Assembly (NCBI GenBank): GCA_014058105.1
Contig: JACGCM010001659.1
Coordinates: forward strand, 3,782,001-3,846,000
Reading direction: 5' to 3'
From: Kingdonia uniflora
Lineage: Eukaryota; Streptophyta; Magnoliopsida; Ranunculales; Circaeasteraceae
Length of the DNA: 64,000 bases
Positions within the stretch are counted from its first letter, which is position 1. Each line of letters opens with the position of its first letter. The position numbers were made by a program, and so were the translations under genes. Shown piece after piece: positions 11,011 to 21,459 of this stretch. The notes beneath the pieces were generated by a model. The model searched no databases. It was given only the letters and a program-made list of their open reading frames with translations, and was not told the origin of the DNA.

Positions 11011-12360
11011 TCAATATTTAACTTTGCTATTTTTTCTTAGTGTTACACCTATTAGCCAGATGTCCAGGTTATCCACATTTCCAACAAGTACGTGGTTCTT
11101 GGTTAATGGAACCTTTCTTAGCTGTTTTCTTCTTAGCAGGTAAATATTTAGAAGAAGAAGCATGATTTTTAGGTTTTGAAAAAAAAATCTTTTTAGAAGA
11201 AGACCAACTTGAGTACATACACTTATGAGCAGACCATAAGTATAAATACTATATGGAATATAATTTCCATCATGTAAATCTTTAAGTTTTTGACGAACTT
11301 TTTCAGCAAACAGAGAAGGGAGTCCATCATTAAACTTAGCTTTCCAATGCTCAACATTATCATCAGTTATTTGCAGTATTTTGCAAAGGAAGACATCCTT
11401 ATACCACCTAAAATGTGATAGGGTAGAACAATTTTGTAATAATTTTTTGTTTCTCTCATGTCTTTGAGGAAAGTTTCCTATAAAATATGAGAGAAGAGTT
11501 TGGATTAATGTGTAAACAGCATCCTCCCTGGGTGGAGTATTAGCTACTTCTTGCTTTACTGTACTCAATTTTTTTTCTATTTGGGTAAGATTTAGTTCAT
11601 GATCCCACCAGCCCCTTAAACACCCTGTAAAACCATTAATAATAAACATAGCAACATTTCTATCATTATTGCCAGCATTTTTACATATAGAAGCATACAT
11701 GAGCATTTTATGTAAAATTTCATGAATTTGATATTCAGATAATCCATCCAAGTTCCATTCATAAATGGATCTACCATTATAAGAAACTTGGTTTTGGAAA
11801 AAATCTTCTTCAAACAAAAGATCTTGGGGTATAGGTCTTTTGTAATAAGTTTTTAATCCAGGAGCATCATAACTAATTTTATTAAGACTAGCTTCCATAT
11901 CTTGAAAAGATTGGAGGTTAGTAGCAGAATCTGATTGCTCTTCTTCGGATAAAACACTTATATTGGTCTTACTTAATTTGGCAACAAGAAGATCCATAAA
12001 AGCATCATCTTGTTGATCGGTTAATTTAAAGTCTAGGACAGACAATGGAGGCTGAATGTCTACAAGTCGGACTTTAGAAATAGAAGCTTCTTTAATAAGC
12101 TTGTCAAGAAGTTTGTCTTTCATACGATCTAATTGCTTGCCAATCATAGTTAAAGCCATATTAGTCCAATTATTTTTATGAATATTGGCTTTACTATTTT
12201 CAGTACTTGTACTGGGAGCCGCTAGTGCTATAGCTTCAATTTTAACATCAAGTTCTTTAGATATTCCTACTTTTGTTAATGTCAAATATTCTGTTGGTGG
12301 ATGGTGAGATTTAAAAGCTTTTCCATCAACAGTTTTCCAAATTTTTGTATGGTCTTCCAA
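11011..12360 (-). pseudogene. Pararetrovirus coat protein, copy B (449 open codons)
   Basis: The open frame begins at the ATG at 12360, but copy A shows that the natural start lies upstream near 12580 (MDFSPNSTL region), so this is N-terminally trimmed. An acidic segment (SVLSEEEQSD) near residues 130-140 is followed by the core with MFIINGFTGCLRGWWDHEL near residue 250. The GF-G-L-GWW pattern is characteristic of coat proteins in Caulimoviridae. Downstream the frame shifts away from the zinc knuckle. In the other frame the knuckle at about 11095-11050 has a stop replacing the Lys after CWKCG. The product would form the capsid; the copy is non-functional. Confidence 0.75.
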
Positions 12361-12585
12361 AACTTGAATGTAATCTTAAGTTTGAAACCATTTTTCAAAC
12401 CATTTACAAAACCAAATAACTTGATATTTTGCATAAAGGTTTTGATAATAAAGAAACTTAATTAATTAAATTTTACTTTTAGTGAAGGTACTGAAATATA
12501 GCTCTCTGAAACTTTGATGTTCTGGAGACCCAAAATCCTTACTAATCATTTATCTAAGTGTAGAGTTGGGGGAGAAATCCATAAA

Positions 12586-13083
12586 CTACAAATAGATTGT
12601 GGATTCAGGATTGGCAGGACGTTCAATCTCTGCTTCCTGATCTTCTTGATTTTCAGGTCTATGATGAGCAAAAGGATCACCATAAACACCATTGGGGATT
12701 TGTTGATCAAAAATTCTTATCCCATGAATCTTAGACTCATCAATAATAGTCATATCTCCTGATATAGAATGTCTGGAAGAGGCATGAGCAACATAAAAAG
12801 GCATATTTCACATAGATCCTCTGGAAGACAGACTCCTTGGTAAAGAAAGTCTACTAATCTCATTAGAAGCAAAAGAGATAGTGACATCTCCATCTATATT
12901 CTGAGTTATTTGATCAATTTGGTGATCTATAATAGGAGGTGGAGGAACAGCCTCCTGTATTTTCCATTCATCAGGAAATTTAATATCACGCTTTTTAATT
13001 AGTCTAGGGACAGCAACTTTAGTGGTTAAACAGTTACTATCAATAACAACTGTTTTTTCCTTCAGTGCGATGGAGAATAGCAT
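12586..13083 (-). pseudogene. Movement protein C-terminal part, copy B
   Basis: Two adjoining frames, 13083-12808 and 12804-12586, correspond to the 3' part of the movement-protein frame in copy A. Shared features are VPRLIKKRDIKFPDEWKI, PPPP, IDGDVTISFA and a Ser/Arg-rich RSLSSRGSM. A stop separates the two frames. The N-terminal core of the same protein is missing here; it is found in the opposite orientation at 13448-13985. This is direct evidence of an inversion or head-to-head joining. Confidence 0.65.
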
Positions 13084-13135
13084 TAGGACACATAGTATTC
13101 ATAACTTTGTAATGAATTCTATAAATAACACAAAT

Positions 13136-13148
13136 TGGTATCAGAGCC
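13136..13148 (+). promoter_or_regulatory. Pararetroviral tRNA-Met primer-binding site at the inversion point
   Basis: TGGTATCAGAGCC is the sequence complementary to the 3' end of plant initiator tRNA-Met, used to prime minus-strand DNA in caulimovirids and many LTR elements. Viral minus-orientation homology to copy A ends within a base or two of it, and plus-orientation viral leader sequence follows it. Confidence 0.8.
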
Positions 13149-13256
13149 ATGTTTGGCTGATTTTTTTTAGGTAACCAGGGATAAATGTATATTAATAGTA
13201 TTTCAATGGAGCAATAATACCATGGAAGAGGCTACTATTATCAATTACCTTTTAGT

Positions 13257-13463
13257 ATGAATGTAGATTCTGGAGCATCATTTTGGTTTGTATGCCATGT
13301 TTCTTTTGGAAGGTGTTTGGCTTGGACTGGTGTTGAATCTATGATTACTGAAAGTACAATTGATAATAATAGGATCTTTCTCTGTTATTATTTTACTATT
13401 TTTATCCTACTAATTTACATTTTTCCAAGGTTACCTAATTCTCATCCATGCTTAGCAGACTGA
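13257..13463 (+). CDS. Small pararetrovirus leader reading frame, 68 aa (second copy)
   Basis: This frame begins 109 bp after the primer-binding site, runs 68 codons, and overlaps the start of the movement-protein frame at 13448. It has the same length, hydrophobic segment and terminal NSHPCLAD as 3752-3546. It is unlikely to be expressed; it shows that the infecting virus carried this frame. Confidence 0.45.
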   Translation: MNVDSGASFWFVCHVSFGRCLAWTGVESMITESTIDNNRIFLCYYFTIFILLIYIFPRLPNSHPCLAD

Positions 13464-13985
13464 AGAGATCACATGAAAGTGGATCTTTTAGATCCATTAA
13501 TAATGAAGAACTGGTTGAGTTTTCTCAAACCAAACTGTTAAATCAGTGGACAATACCGTCTATTTCTTTAAAGAAAATATATAAAAAGGGTATGTTTGAC
13601 TTTATTAGTCAACATAATATTAATACTGTAGAACAATCCATTGCCTTAGAAAATACAGAGCACACCTTACAGCTTTTAAACCAAAGGGATATTAAAAGGT
13701 ATTTGCCTGCTTATAATTACATTCACATTGGATGTGTTCAAGTTGCTTTTAAAAGCCTTTTACTTATAAAGGATTAAATGCAAGTATTCTGGCATACATC
13801 AGGGATTTTCGATGCCTAGACTTTATGGCATCACTCATTGGTGTCATTCAGTCTAGTCTATGCAATGGACCAGTCCACTTTACTGTTTACCCTGATTTAG
13901 CTTTATCTTTTACAGATAAAAATTTATTTGATGTTATAACCTTAAAAATCCAAACTGAAGGTTATAATTTTTTGATGCTATAACC
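13448..13985 (+). pseudogene. Movement protein N-terminal half, plus-strand segment (frameshifted)
   Basis: MLSRLKRSHESGSFRSINN begins at 13448 and is open to 13777. Two extra A residues near 13752 relative to copy A shift the frame. The rest of the core (FMPSLIG equivalent near 13825) then continues in another frame to about 13985. Beyond that, about 30 bp at 14010-14037 repeat the leader sequence found at 13347-13376, showing further local rearrangement at the right edge of the viral array. Confidence 0.75.
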
Positions 13986-14037
13986 AATTCCATCCCTGGT
14001 TTTCTTTACTGAAAGTACAATTAATAATAATAGGATC

Positions 14038-14535
14038 GTGGTAGCACAGAATAGCCAAGCATAATTTACTGAGCATAACGGTCTAGACTCCCCTCAGTTC
14101 GAATTAACAATATTTTTGGTCTTTGTTCATCAACAATACTTCCTCCCTTTCTATATCATGATCCAAACCCTAAGTCTGAATCCCTGCTCTCAATCTTCCC
14201 TCCTCAATCCTTGTAAGGTATTCTAACCAATTCTTCAGGTTAAAGCTTTTCTCCTTCTTCAATTCTAGCTCCTAAGCTTAACTTTACCTTCACTATTTCA
14301 GATTTCTTCAGATGGTGGCGAATCTTTTGATTTCATATTTTTTTCATCTTTGATGCATTATGTGAGATGGGTTTATCTTTTAATTGGTTATAATTGATGG
14401 GTTTTGGTTAATTGAGATTTTGGGATTTTTTTTTCCTTATTGGAGGTTCTGTGTTTTGATTTTGGCTGAATTAGGTTTGAAAACTGGAGAATTTTGACAA
14501 GTTTGGATTTTTAAGGGAGGGAAAATGGGGGGCTT
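14038..14535 (+). other. Gene 5'-leader-like sequence with candidate ATG at the solo LTR insertion point
   Basis: CT-rich sequence with CCAAACCCTAAG near 14163 and a possible donor (CTTGTAAGGTATTC near 14210) looks like a plant 5' untranslated exon and the start of an intron. An ATG at 14525 (ATGGGGGGCTT) is cut by the solo LTR ten bases later. Joining it to the sequence beyond the LTR suggests a first coding exon (see 17401-18207). Nothing else is recognisable here. Confidence 0.3.
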
Positions 14536-17397
14536 TGTCACGCCCCGAAATCCAGTAATCGATAGCTTGACCAATTAATTGATTCTAAGTAGTACAGGTC
14601 GGGGAATCCAAAGATTCTACCCTACAAATAGCCAAGCCGTAGACAAATTCTGGCTCGGCTATTCGCATATAGCAATAATCATCAGAGTAAAGAATAAATA
14701 ATAATAATAATAAAACGCGAAAGCAAAAGACATATATATACATATTAAATGAAAATGTGATACAACATCTCGAATAAAAGCTCAAGGACATATGCTGAGA
14801 ACACCTACAGAAATCTAGAACCGAAGAAAATCTGCAGTGGCAAAATCTGTCTCTGAACTAGCTACCCAAGCGGCAGTCCAAGCTAATCAACCTCTGAAAT
14901 GGTTAAAATGCGAGAGTGAGCAAACAACGAGCTCACTAATCCAACAGAACTAAATAACTTACTAATAACTGGTACTGAAAATAGAGTAGAAATGAATGTA
15001 ATATAGAACAGGTAAATACAATCTAGCAAAATAATAAGTGATCATAACGGATACAAAGTTGATAAGGAAAGGAAATAGAGTTGATGAGGAAAGGAAAATA
15101 GAGTTGATAAGAGGAGAGAATAGAGAATGAATGTGAGAAGAGTGTATGGGATAGAATACGATGGTATGATAATATGCAATGCCATGATGTGAAGTGATGA
15201 CTAGGATAATCCCATACTTATCCTAGATGCAGTGATATGATATGATGAGCAAGGATATTCATGGGAATATCCCCTAATGCGGAATGATTCAGTGTTTTAA
15301 AAGTGTACGCAATCTTATTATAATGTTGGTTGATCAACCGCTAACGTCTAATTTCTTAAAGAGATCAGTAAAGGGATACACTAGTACAATTTATTTAAGC
15401 TCGACCAAGCTAAGATGGTCGCACTTGATCAAAGTGGATTTGGATGTATCAACCCGCAGAACAATAGTCCGTATCATTTCAAGGAATTTCAACCTCACCA
15501 TGGAATAAGTTGGGATCTCCATGACTCTGCCTCATACCATTCTACACTCCAGGGTAGTTGAACTAGATATGATATTGCCATTCCCAATCTCACCGTGTCT
15601 TTTAACCCGATCTCACAGACTCCTTGGATCCTGTCGGAGGTTAACCAAAACGGAGTGTTCGTGTATCCAATCTCAATAAGTTTTGAAAATGTGTCATAAG
15701 TTATAAAAGTGCAACCAGTGCACAAGAGAACAACATAGCTACCGCTCGCACGGCAACGCAAATCAGGATGAATAGGAACTCGGTTGCACTGACTATGCAT
15801 AGCCGACACAGCAACCTAATCATCACTACATCCAACCCAACAATCTCTAAAGGTTGGAAGGGGCATTCAAGGGCAAAGCCACTAGGACGCCAACCCAACC
15901 ACTACTAACTAAGCTTAGGTCCTATACGAACCAAAACCCAACTCCAGAATCAATTACAACCCAATTACAGGCTAACAATAAAAACTAAATAATTCTTAGG
16001 TTAAATTATAGTTAATCACAAAACATATTTAAGCTCGATATAACTCTCTAAAGCAATACTCAAAAACTAGTATAGAAACTTAGAAATGAAGGAATAAAAC
16101 TCGCCTGATAAAAATTCAAGTCCTGCGGAAAAAATCTAACTCAGAAACCCAACCAAAATCCGCAGAACGGCAACAGAACGCCTAATAATCTCACACCAAC
16201 AATGGAGAAGAACAAACAACCAATCAATTTAAGAAAACAACAACAAAACCCAATCCTATAAATTAAACCCTACGCCGAATTAAAAGAAATTGGCGGAAAG
16301 GGAATCGAGAATTACTTTCCAAGGATAGGAGAGAAGGTTGCGGCGAAGTTCGGCGAAGAATCAGTGAGCGAAAGGGGAAGATTGGATTATGAGTTTGGAG
16401 GAGAGGGAAATCGGTTAGGGAGAGGAGAGAGAGAGAGAGAAAAGAAAATGAGGAGAGAGAATGAGGAGAGAAATGATATATATAATCGACAAGTCATTCG
16501 AACGAATACGAAAGTCGTTCGAACGACCAAGAGGTCTTGGGCCAAATTCTAGTGGATAAGTCGACTCGTTCGAACGACAATAAATCTCGTTTGAACGACA
16601 ATCTGTCCAATGGAGAAAATGTCCAGAAGACACTGAGACACTGAAGGATTTGGTCGAACGAATATAAAACTTGCTCGTACGAGAACTGGGAAAATCCAAA
16701 AAAGTCACACTGAGGTCCTCCTGAACCACACCAAGACCCTCAAAAGATCGAATCCACCCGAAACAACAAACACAACCCTAACAGGAACCAACCACGGGCT
16801 CCTCAAATCAAAACACAACCTCCTCAGATCAAACAACCACCAAAACCACAGAAACCACCGGAACAGCAGAAACCCCAGAAAAAGAATAGCACTGAGCCTG
16901 CCAAATAGGAAATAATGTACGAAAGCATAACGGAATACTAATAGCCAAAAACTCAACCGAAAGGAATAAATGGATAGAAGAAGTCCGACAACGGTCTGAT
17001 AGGCGTTGAGAAATCAGAGGTGGCTAATCCCTATTTCTCCACCCCAGAACGAAAATCGGAAATACCAGAAATGCCCAGAATCGAAAACACTGTAACCCAC
17101 GCAAAGGAGCAAAGTGGAAAACTCCTTTCGGATATAGAAACCACTCTCCGAACACACATCACACAAACAAACTAAAACACTTAAACGCTAAAGTACCAAA
17201 ACCATCAAACCACCAAAACGCAACCTAAAAGGAATCCACACCAAACCTGACACTAAGAATAATATAGATGCATTATGGATAGGAGAATATGAAGATGTAT
17301 GATACAAGGGAATATATACGGAAGTTCAAGAATAGGAATATGCAGATTTTGGAATATAAAGAGTAATAATTAATAATAAAAAATACGGGTCATTACA
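14536..17397 (-). mobile_element. Second solo LTR of the same long-LTR gypsy family (2.86 kb)
   Basis: Plus strand begins TGTCACGCCCCG and ends GGGTCATTACA, giving TGTAATGACCCGTATTTT as the start on the minus strand, a typical opening of Tekay-type plant LTRs. The first 230 bp align with 4507-4740 (for example GCCGTAGACAAATT and AGCAATAATCATCAGAGTAAA), and the last 80 bp also match. Flanks GGCTT (14531-14535) and GTTTT (17398-17402) are a poor target duplication, explained by one deletion and one C-to-T change. A minus-strand TATA (TTATATATATC near 16485-16470) precedes a CT-rich transcript start. No coding region is present. Confidence 0.65.
16490..16690 (-). promoter_or_regulatory. Array of CGTTCGAACG palindromes upstream of the solo LTR TATA
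   Basis: At least five exact or near copies of the palindrome TCGTTCGAACGA lie between 16490 and 16690, the rest varied by one or two bases. In the inferred transcription orientation (minus) they lie 5-200 bp upstream of the TATA at about 16480. One interval, reading GTCGTTCGAACGAGTCGAC and then GAATTTGGCCCAAGACC, is about 80% identical over 46 bp to the array in the unrelated LTRs at 21522-21567 and 25432-25477. The function is unknown; the arrangement suggests transcription-factor sites. Confidence 0.6.
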
Positions 17398-17400
17398 GTT

Positions 17401-18207
17401 TTAAGGTTGTTGGGTCATGGAAAAAGCAGGATAGAACAAATAATCAGGCTTGGAACTCCAAACAAGGATCTTCAGGTTTGTCATAATGTCATCTTTTTCA
17501 TATAATGTTCATATTCAGTAGGGGTTACATAAGATATATGCTCTAAGCACACTATCTTGTAGGACTATGTAAGGGCTATAAAGAGTTTGATTCATGTTGC
17601 CATGTTCATTTTGTCCTCTGTGTGTTTTTGAGGCAACACTTACATGATTTTGTAGTGATAAGATTAAGTTCTGTTATCTTGGGCTTTATGTGTTGAGTGT
17701 TGCATTTATCATGGCCAAGTTTTTCCCATCTTGTTATGAAGCATTTGTATGTTTGTAGTTTTAATATATCATCTTAGATCATCTGCATATTTCCATGTAA
17801 GTCTTTCACTATTATGAATCACAAGATTAAAAATTCTCCATGAGGCTTTAAACCTCTAGTTTCATCATGCTAATGTAGACCAATCTCTGACCTAAGCTCG
17901 CAGATTAGGTATAGTACCCTCTTTCTTATATTAAAATCAAAAATTCTTGCAACCCCTTTTCCAGTTGAATTATTGTAACCTATAAAGTTCAAACTTGGAG
18001 TATTTACTCATCTGTGGTGTATTATTTGTAGGAAGTACTTTACAATGCAGCAAAGGAGGAGAGAGCCATGACCCAGCTAATAAGGGTAGAAGCTTCATTT
18101 TTCAGGATGAGATGGTAAAACCTTGCAATTTCAGCTCTTCAATATATTATGGTGGCCAAGACAATTACTCTAGTCCGTCGAAATAGTCTGGATCACCCCA
18201 TACTGTA
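17401..18207 (+). pseudogene. Two exons of an unrecognised conserved plant gene
   Basis: Exon 1 (about 17404-17475) reads VVGSWKKQDRTNNQAW and ends at the donor CAG|GTTTGT in phase 1. Exon 2 (about 18032-18207) starts after TTTGTAG and keeps phase. It encodes HDPANKGRSFIFQDEMVKP and SSSIYYGGQDNY, then a TAG at 18184, and ends at the donor ACT|GTAAGT. Matching splice phases make this a real gene remnant. I recall similar short plant-specific proteins of unknown function but cannot name one. The TAG before a good donor and the lack of a recognisable last exon suggest a pseudogene. The solo LTR lies immediately upstream. Confidence 0.4.
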
Positions 18208-21040
18208 AGTATAATTATCCTCTACATAGTTTTTAAGATTTATAACGGAGACTGGAGCATGTAGCATTCTGACTTCGAAGATACTATCTCCCTCTACTTG
18301 ATTTTAACAGATCATTCAGAACAATTCCCGTTTCTTAATCGATCTCAACTCCTCTATCTCTCTTCCTCTAGCCCTCAATGCTCAAAGAGAGGGATTATCA
18401 TTAATCAATTATCAAAGATAGATTGGGGAAGCCTCATTGATGAAGATTTAATGAATGTTCTTCTCCAGATTCACCTCAAATACAATCTCTACTAGTAACA
18501 TCTCTTAAAACCCTAATCTCTATCTCTCTCAATCAATTGCTTGATGTGAGTATGTTTAGATTGGGTTTCTTAAATTGTTGCATGTTTGATTGTGTTTTCA
18601 GCTACATGACCAACTACTTCCTTATGATCTTTTCATCGTCGATAATTTCTAGTTTTACTCTATTTTTTATTGTTTGATTATTGAATTTTATTTTATAGTT
18701 TTTGGGTCTTTTTTTGTTTTTAAAAGATTGGGGTTTCTTAGGAAATCGTATTTTGGTTCGAATTGGTGGGCAGATTCATTTTAGTGGCACTTTTTTTAAT
18801 TATGGGAAAAAAAGACGAATGGAGGATATTAGAAGTTTGTGAGAAAATCTTTCATTAGAATCTAATGCTTTGTATGTGTGGATTGGAGTGCAAATTTTTA
18901 TTGCGGGATTTAAGGGAAGACATGTTATGTAGTCATGGTATATTTGGTATGAACATTGAGGTTGTGGCAACATTATAAAGTGCAAGTAGATTTATATGTT
19001 ATTTTCTTACCATGAAGCATTGAGATATATCATATATGCATTCTCAAAAAAGACTAAGTGCTAGATTTGCTGAGTAAAGTATGCATTCAGAAGTTTATAC
19101 TTGTAAAATACGGTTGTTGTATTGAGGAGTAAAGCTGTAGTAAAGTACTTTGTTGGGAAATTTATTCAATGAACACCTTATTAATGAGAACAAGTTTGAT
19201 CTTATAGAATGTGAGTATTCTGAAGTCATTGGTGTTTGGGGGTAACTTACTGAGAAGTTTCTTGATTTGGAGTCATAATATCGTTATTTGAATTCTGAAG
19301 GTTCGAGCTCATTGTCCAAGAAATAGGTTGACGAGGCTTAAGGGGGGTTGTGGTCGAAAAGATAGTCTTATTTGTGAAGGACATATCCAACTGGCCTAGT
19401 GTAAGGCGAGATGTCAAACATGCGATCCTTTTGTCTTACCAGAATTTGTTGACTGCCAACTGTTCAGGTGACTTAAATATGGTGGTATTTTGGGAAGACC
19501 TACAAACAGAATGGAAGTGCGGCGATGCCATATTCTGGTTAACAGTTTTCTTAAAGATCCCATATGTTTATGCAAAACAATTCTGGTTAGAACATAGGTT
19601 ACAATTCCGTGGTATCCAATTCAATCTCGAGGTTACCTTTGCAACTTATGTTTTCATCAACAACAAAAAGAGCAAAATAGTAATTGTGTAATATTCTCTC
19701 TCACTTCTCTCAATCTCTCTCTTCTGTTTTGCAACCCAATCTCCTCTCTTTGCTCTATCTATCTCTCTCTCTCTCTCTCTCTCAAATCCGATCTCATAGC
19801 AAAGGTATATCATACTCAAAGCTCTCAAACTCTATCTGGTAAGGTTTCATGTTCTGTAAATTTTAGTTTTTTCTTCATTTTTATTTTTATTTGTATAGTT
19901 TTGAAGCTTTAGATTGTGTGAAGTTGGTTAAAGGGTGTTTGTAAGTGAGGAATTTGTGGAGTTTTGGTTGTTTTTGATTTGAGTCTTGTTTAGGACTTTG
20001 GGTATTGTGATTTTGATATTTTTTGGTTGATAAGTTTGTAAAAGACGATTTTTGTTTTGGTTTTTTTGATCATCAGTCATTTGCACTTTAATCCACAATT
20101 ACTTGACCTGTAAGAGATTCACAGAGGCAACAATGACAATTTCGCCGATGAGCAATCACAGGTTGAGATTTGATTTGAAATGTTAGAATTAACTTTAAGA
20201 TGTTGGTATGTTGTCATCAGTTGCTCCATTACAACAAATAACTAATCAATTAAGTGTGGTAATAGTACAAAGCCAGTTGCACTATGTACATGTCATTCTT
20301 TATGTAAATAATGACGAGGTAAAACATTTATTGATTGTAAAACTCTGTCAATGGAGATTGATGAAACTGCCGAATACCTGAATGAGATCATATCCAATAT
20401 TTTGAGGAAAATTTGGCTACAGTGAAAAACTTAAAAGCTTTATTTTGCCACGAGAGTATTTAAAACATTATAATGGTCGAGAGTAGTAATCCTTGCATAA
20501 TGTTTTAATTGACCATTCCATTATTAGACTTGCAATATATTTAATGCCTCCTGTCTCCACATAGTGCACTTCACATCAAGTTAAAGTTCATATGAAATAT
20601 TACACCTTATGACAGATGTGACAAATAAAATGAACTCATCATGAAAATTTTGTAAAACCATTGAAAACTAGGGATCAAGTTTAGATTATGCAAATCATAA
20701 CTCATGAGGAGAATGTAATTAGCAGCAACTATTATGATTTTTTCTTTGAGTTTGTTCATTTATTAAAGCTTCTTCAAAAGATGGTCTAAGTTCTAACATT
20801 AAGCCTGAAACTTTGTGTCCTCCCAGGGGATCAAAATTTTATCCCAAGTCCATTTGGCAATAACAAGAGACATGTGTAATTCATTAAGGAGAAATGTGTA
20901 ATTCATTAAGTTTATAACTCAAAAAATATTACAAAACCCCATCTTGTCATGTCTTTCATTGAATATGGTGTCTCTTCTATTAACATATCCTTCATGCATG
21001 GCCTCGTGCTTCTTTTATATTTCTTATATATGCTCTTGAT
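18208..21040. other. Stretch without supportable genes; leader-like CT tracts
   Basis: AT-rich sequence looks intronic or intergenic. CT-rich leader-like tracts occur near 18340-18540 and 19680-19840, the latter with a (CT)n run at about 19757-19782 followed by a possible donor (CTGGTAAGG at 19836). A 113-codon frame at 19350-19691 has no family I recognise and no conserved motif. A 22-bp tandem duplication (TGTGTAATTCATTAAG) lies at 20872-20911. I see no tRNA or structured RNA. Confidence 0.4.
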
Positions 21041-21046
21041 ATTCAG

Positions 21047-21106
21047 GGGATGGAGACTTTGCTGAACGGGTTTTTTGGCACCGTAACTGGGTTTGCGGTA
21101 TCAGTG
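21047..21106 (+). pseudogene. Nucleobase-ascorbate transporter (NAT) exon remnant, upstream part
   Basis: After the acceptor ATTCAG, the frame reads METLLNGFFGTVTGFAVSV, matching the plant NAT segment before the signature NAT motif (GLFGTGTG-SVSVEN). The next exon of the same gene lies beyond the inserted retrotransposon at 25912. The donor is degraded (TCAGTGTAAT). NAT proteins are membrane transporters of purines, uric acid or related bases. Upstream exons were not recognised in 17400-21000. Confidence 0.65.
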
Positions 21107-21459
21107 TAATGAACTTAAAATTGTTTAATAAAGTTCTTGATCATATAACTTATTATTGGACTAGAGGTACTTGGTTAGGATGTCAGTATTGCTCCAACTT
21201 AGCCGAAACTTAACTGTGTTGTAGACAATGAAGGATTTGAACTGGTTGTGCTAAACGGCTCATCAATCATAGTTTCTTTTGGAGGTTTAGACTATTTATG
21301 ACCTAGCCCATCTCCTGGGATTTGCCACTGCTCCCATAATTTTTAGAAATAACACATGTATGACACAGTTGATTATATAGTTAAAAGTGTAGACGTCCTA
21401 CTCCAACTATTATGCCCTTCACTTATATTTGGGATGATCTTACTATTTCTTTCCCTGCA

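Larger units (their letters stand above)
7108..13135 (-). mobile_element. Endogenous pararetrovirus copy B (C-terminal domain to movement protein)
   Basis: Reading from 13135 down: C-terminal part of the movement protein, coat protein, coiled coil, protease, RT, RNase H, then a further domain of several hundred residues ending near 7108. The coat-protein frame is open for 449 codons (12360-11011), the longest intact viral stretch. Other parts carry scattered stops. The left end adjoins the solo LTR target duplication at 7103-7107; the right end flips at 13136 to plus-strand viral sequence. Only RT-bearing viral elements with a movement protein fit, which excludes ordinary retrotransposons. 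Confidence 0.85.

Noticed and set aside
14041..14105. tRNA-like stretch (GGTAGCACAGAATAG ... CAGTTCGAATTAAC)
   Set aside because: No acceptor stem pairing and poor A and B boxes; at best a SINE trace.
16364..16729. Frames of 62 and 104 codons on both strands of the second solo LTR
   Set aside because: Both arise from the GA-rich leader and the palindrome array; the repeated SFERS-like or VRTT words are translations of the palindromes.
19350..19691. 113-codon frame as a real gene
   Set aside because: No recognised motif, no splice context and no neighbour support; left as an unexplained frame.
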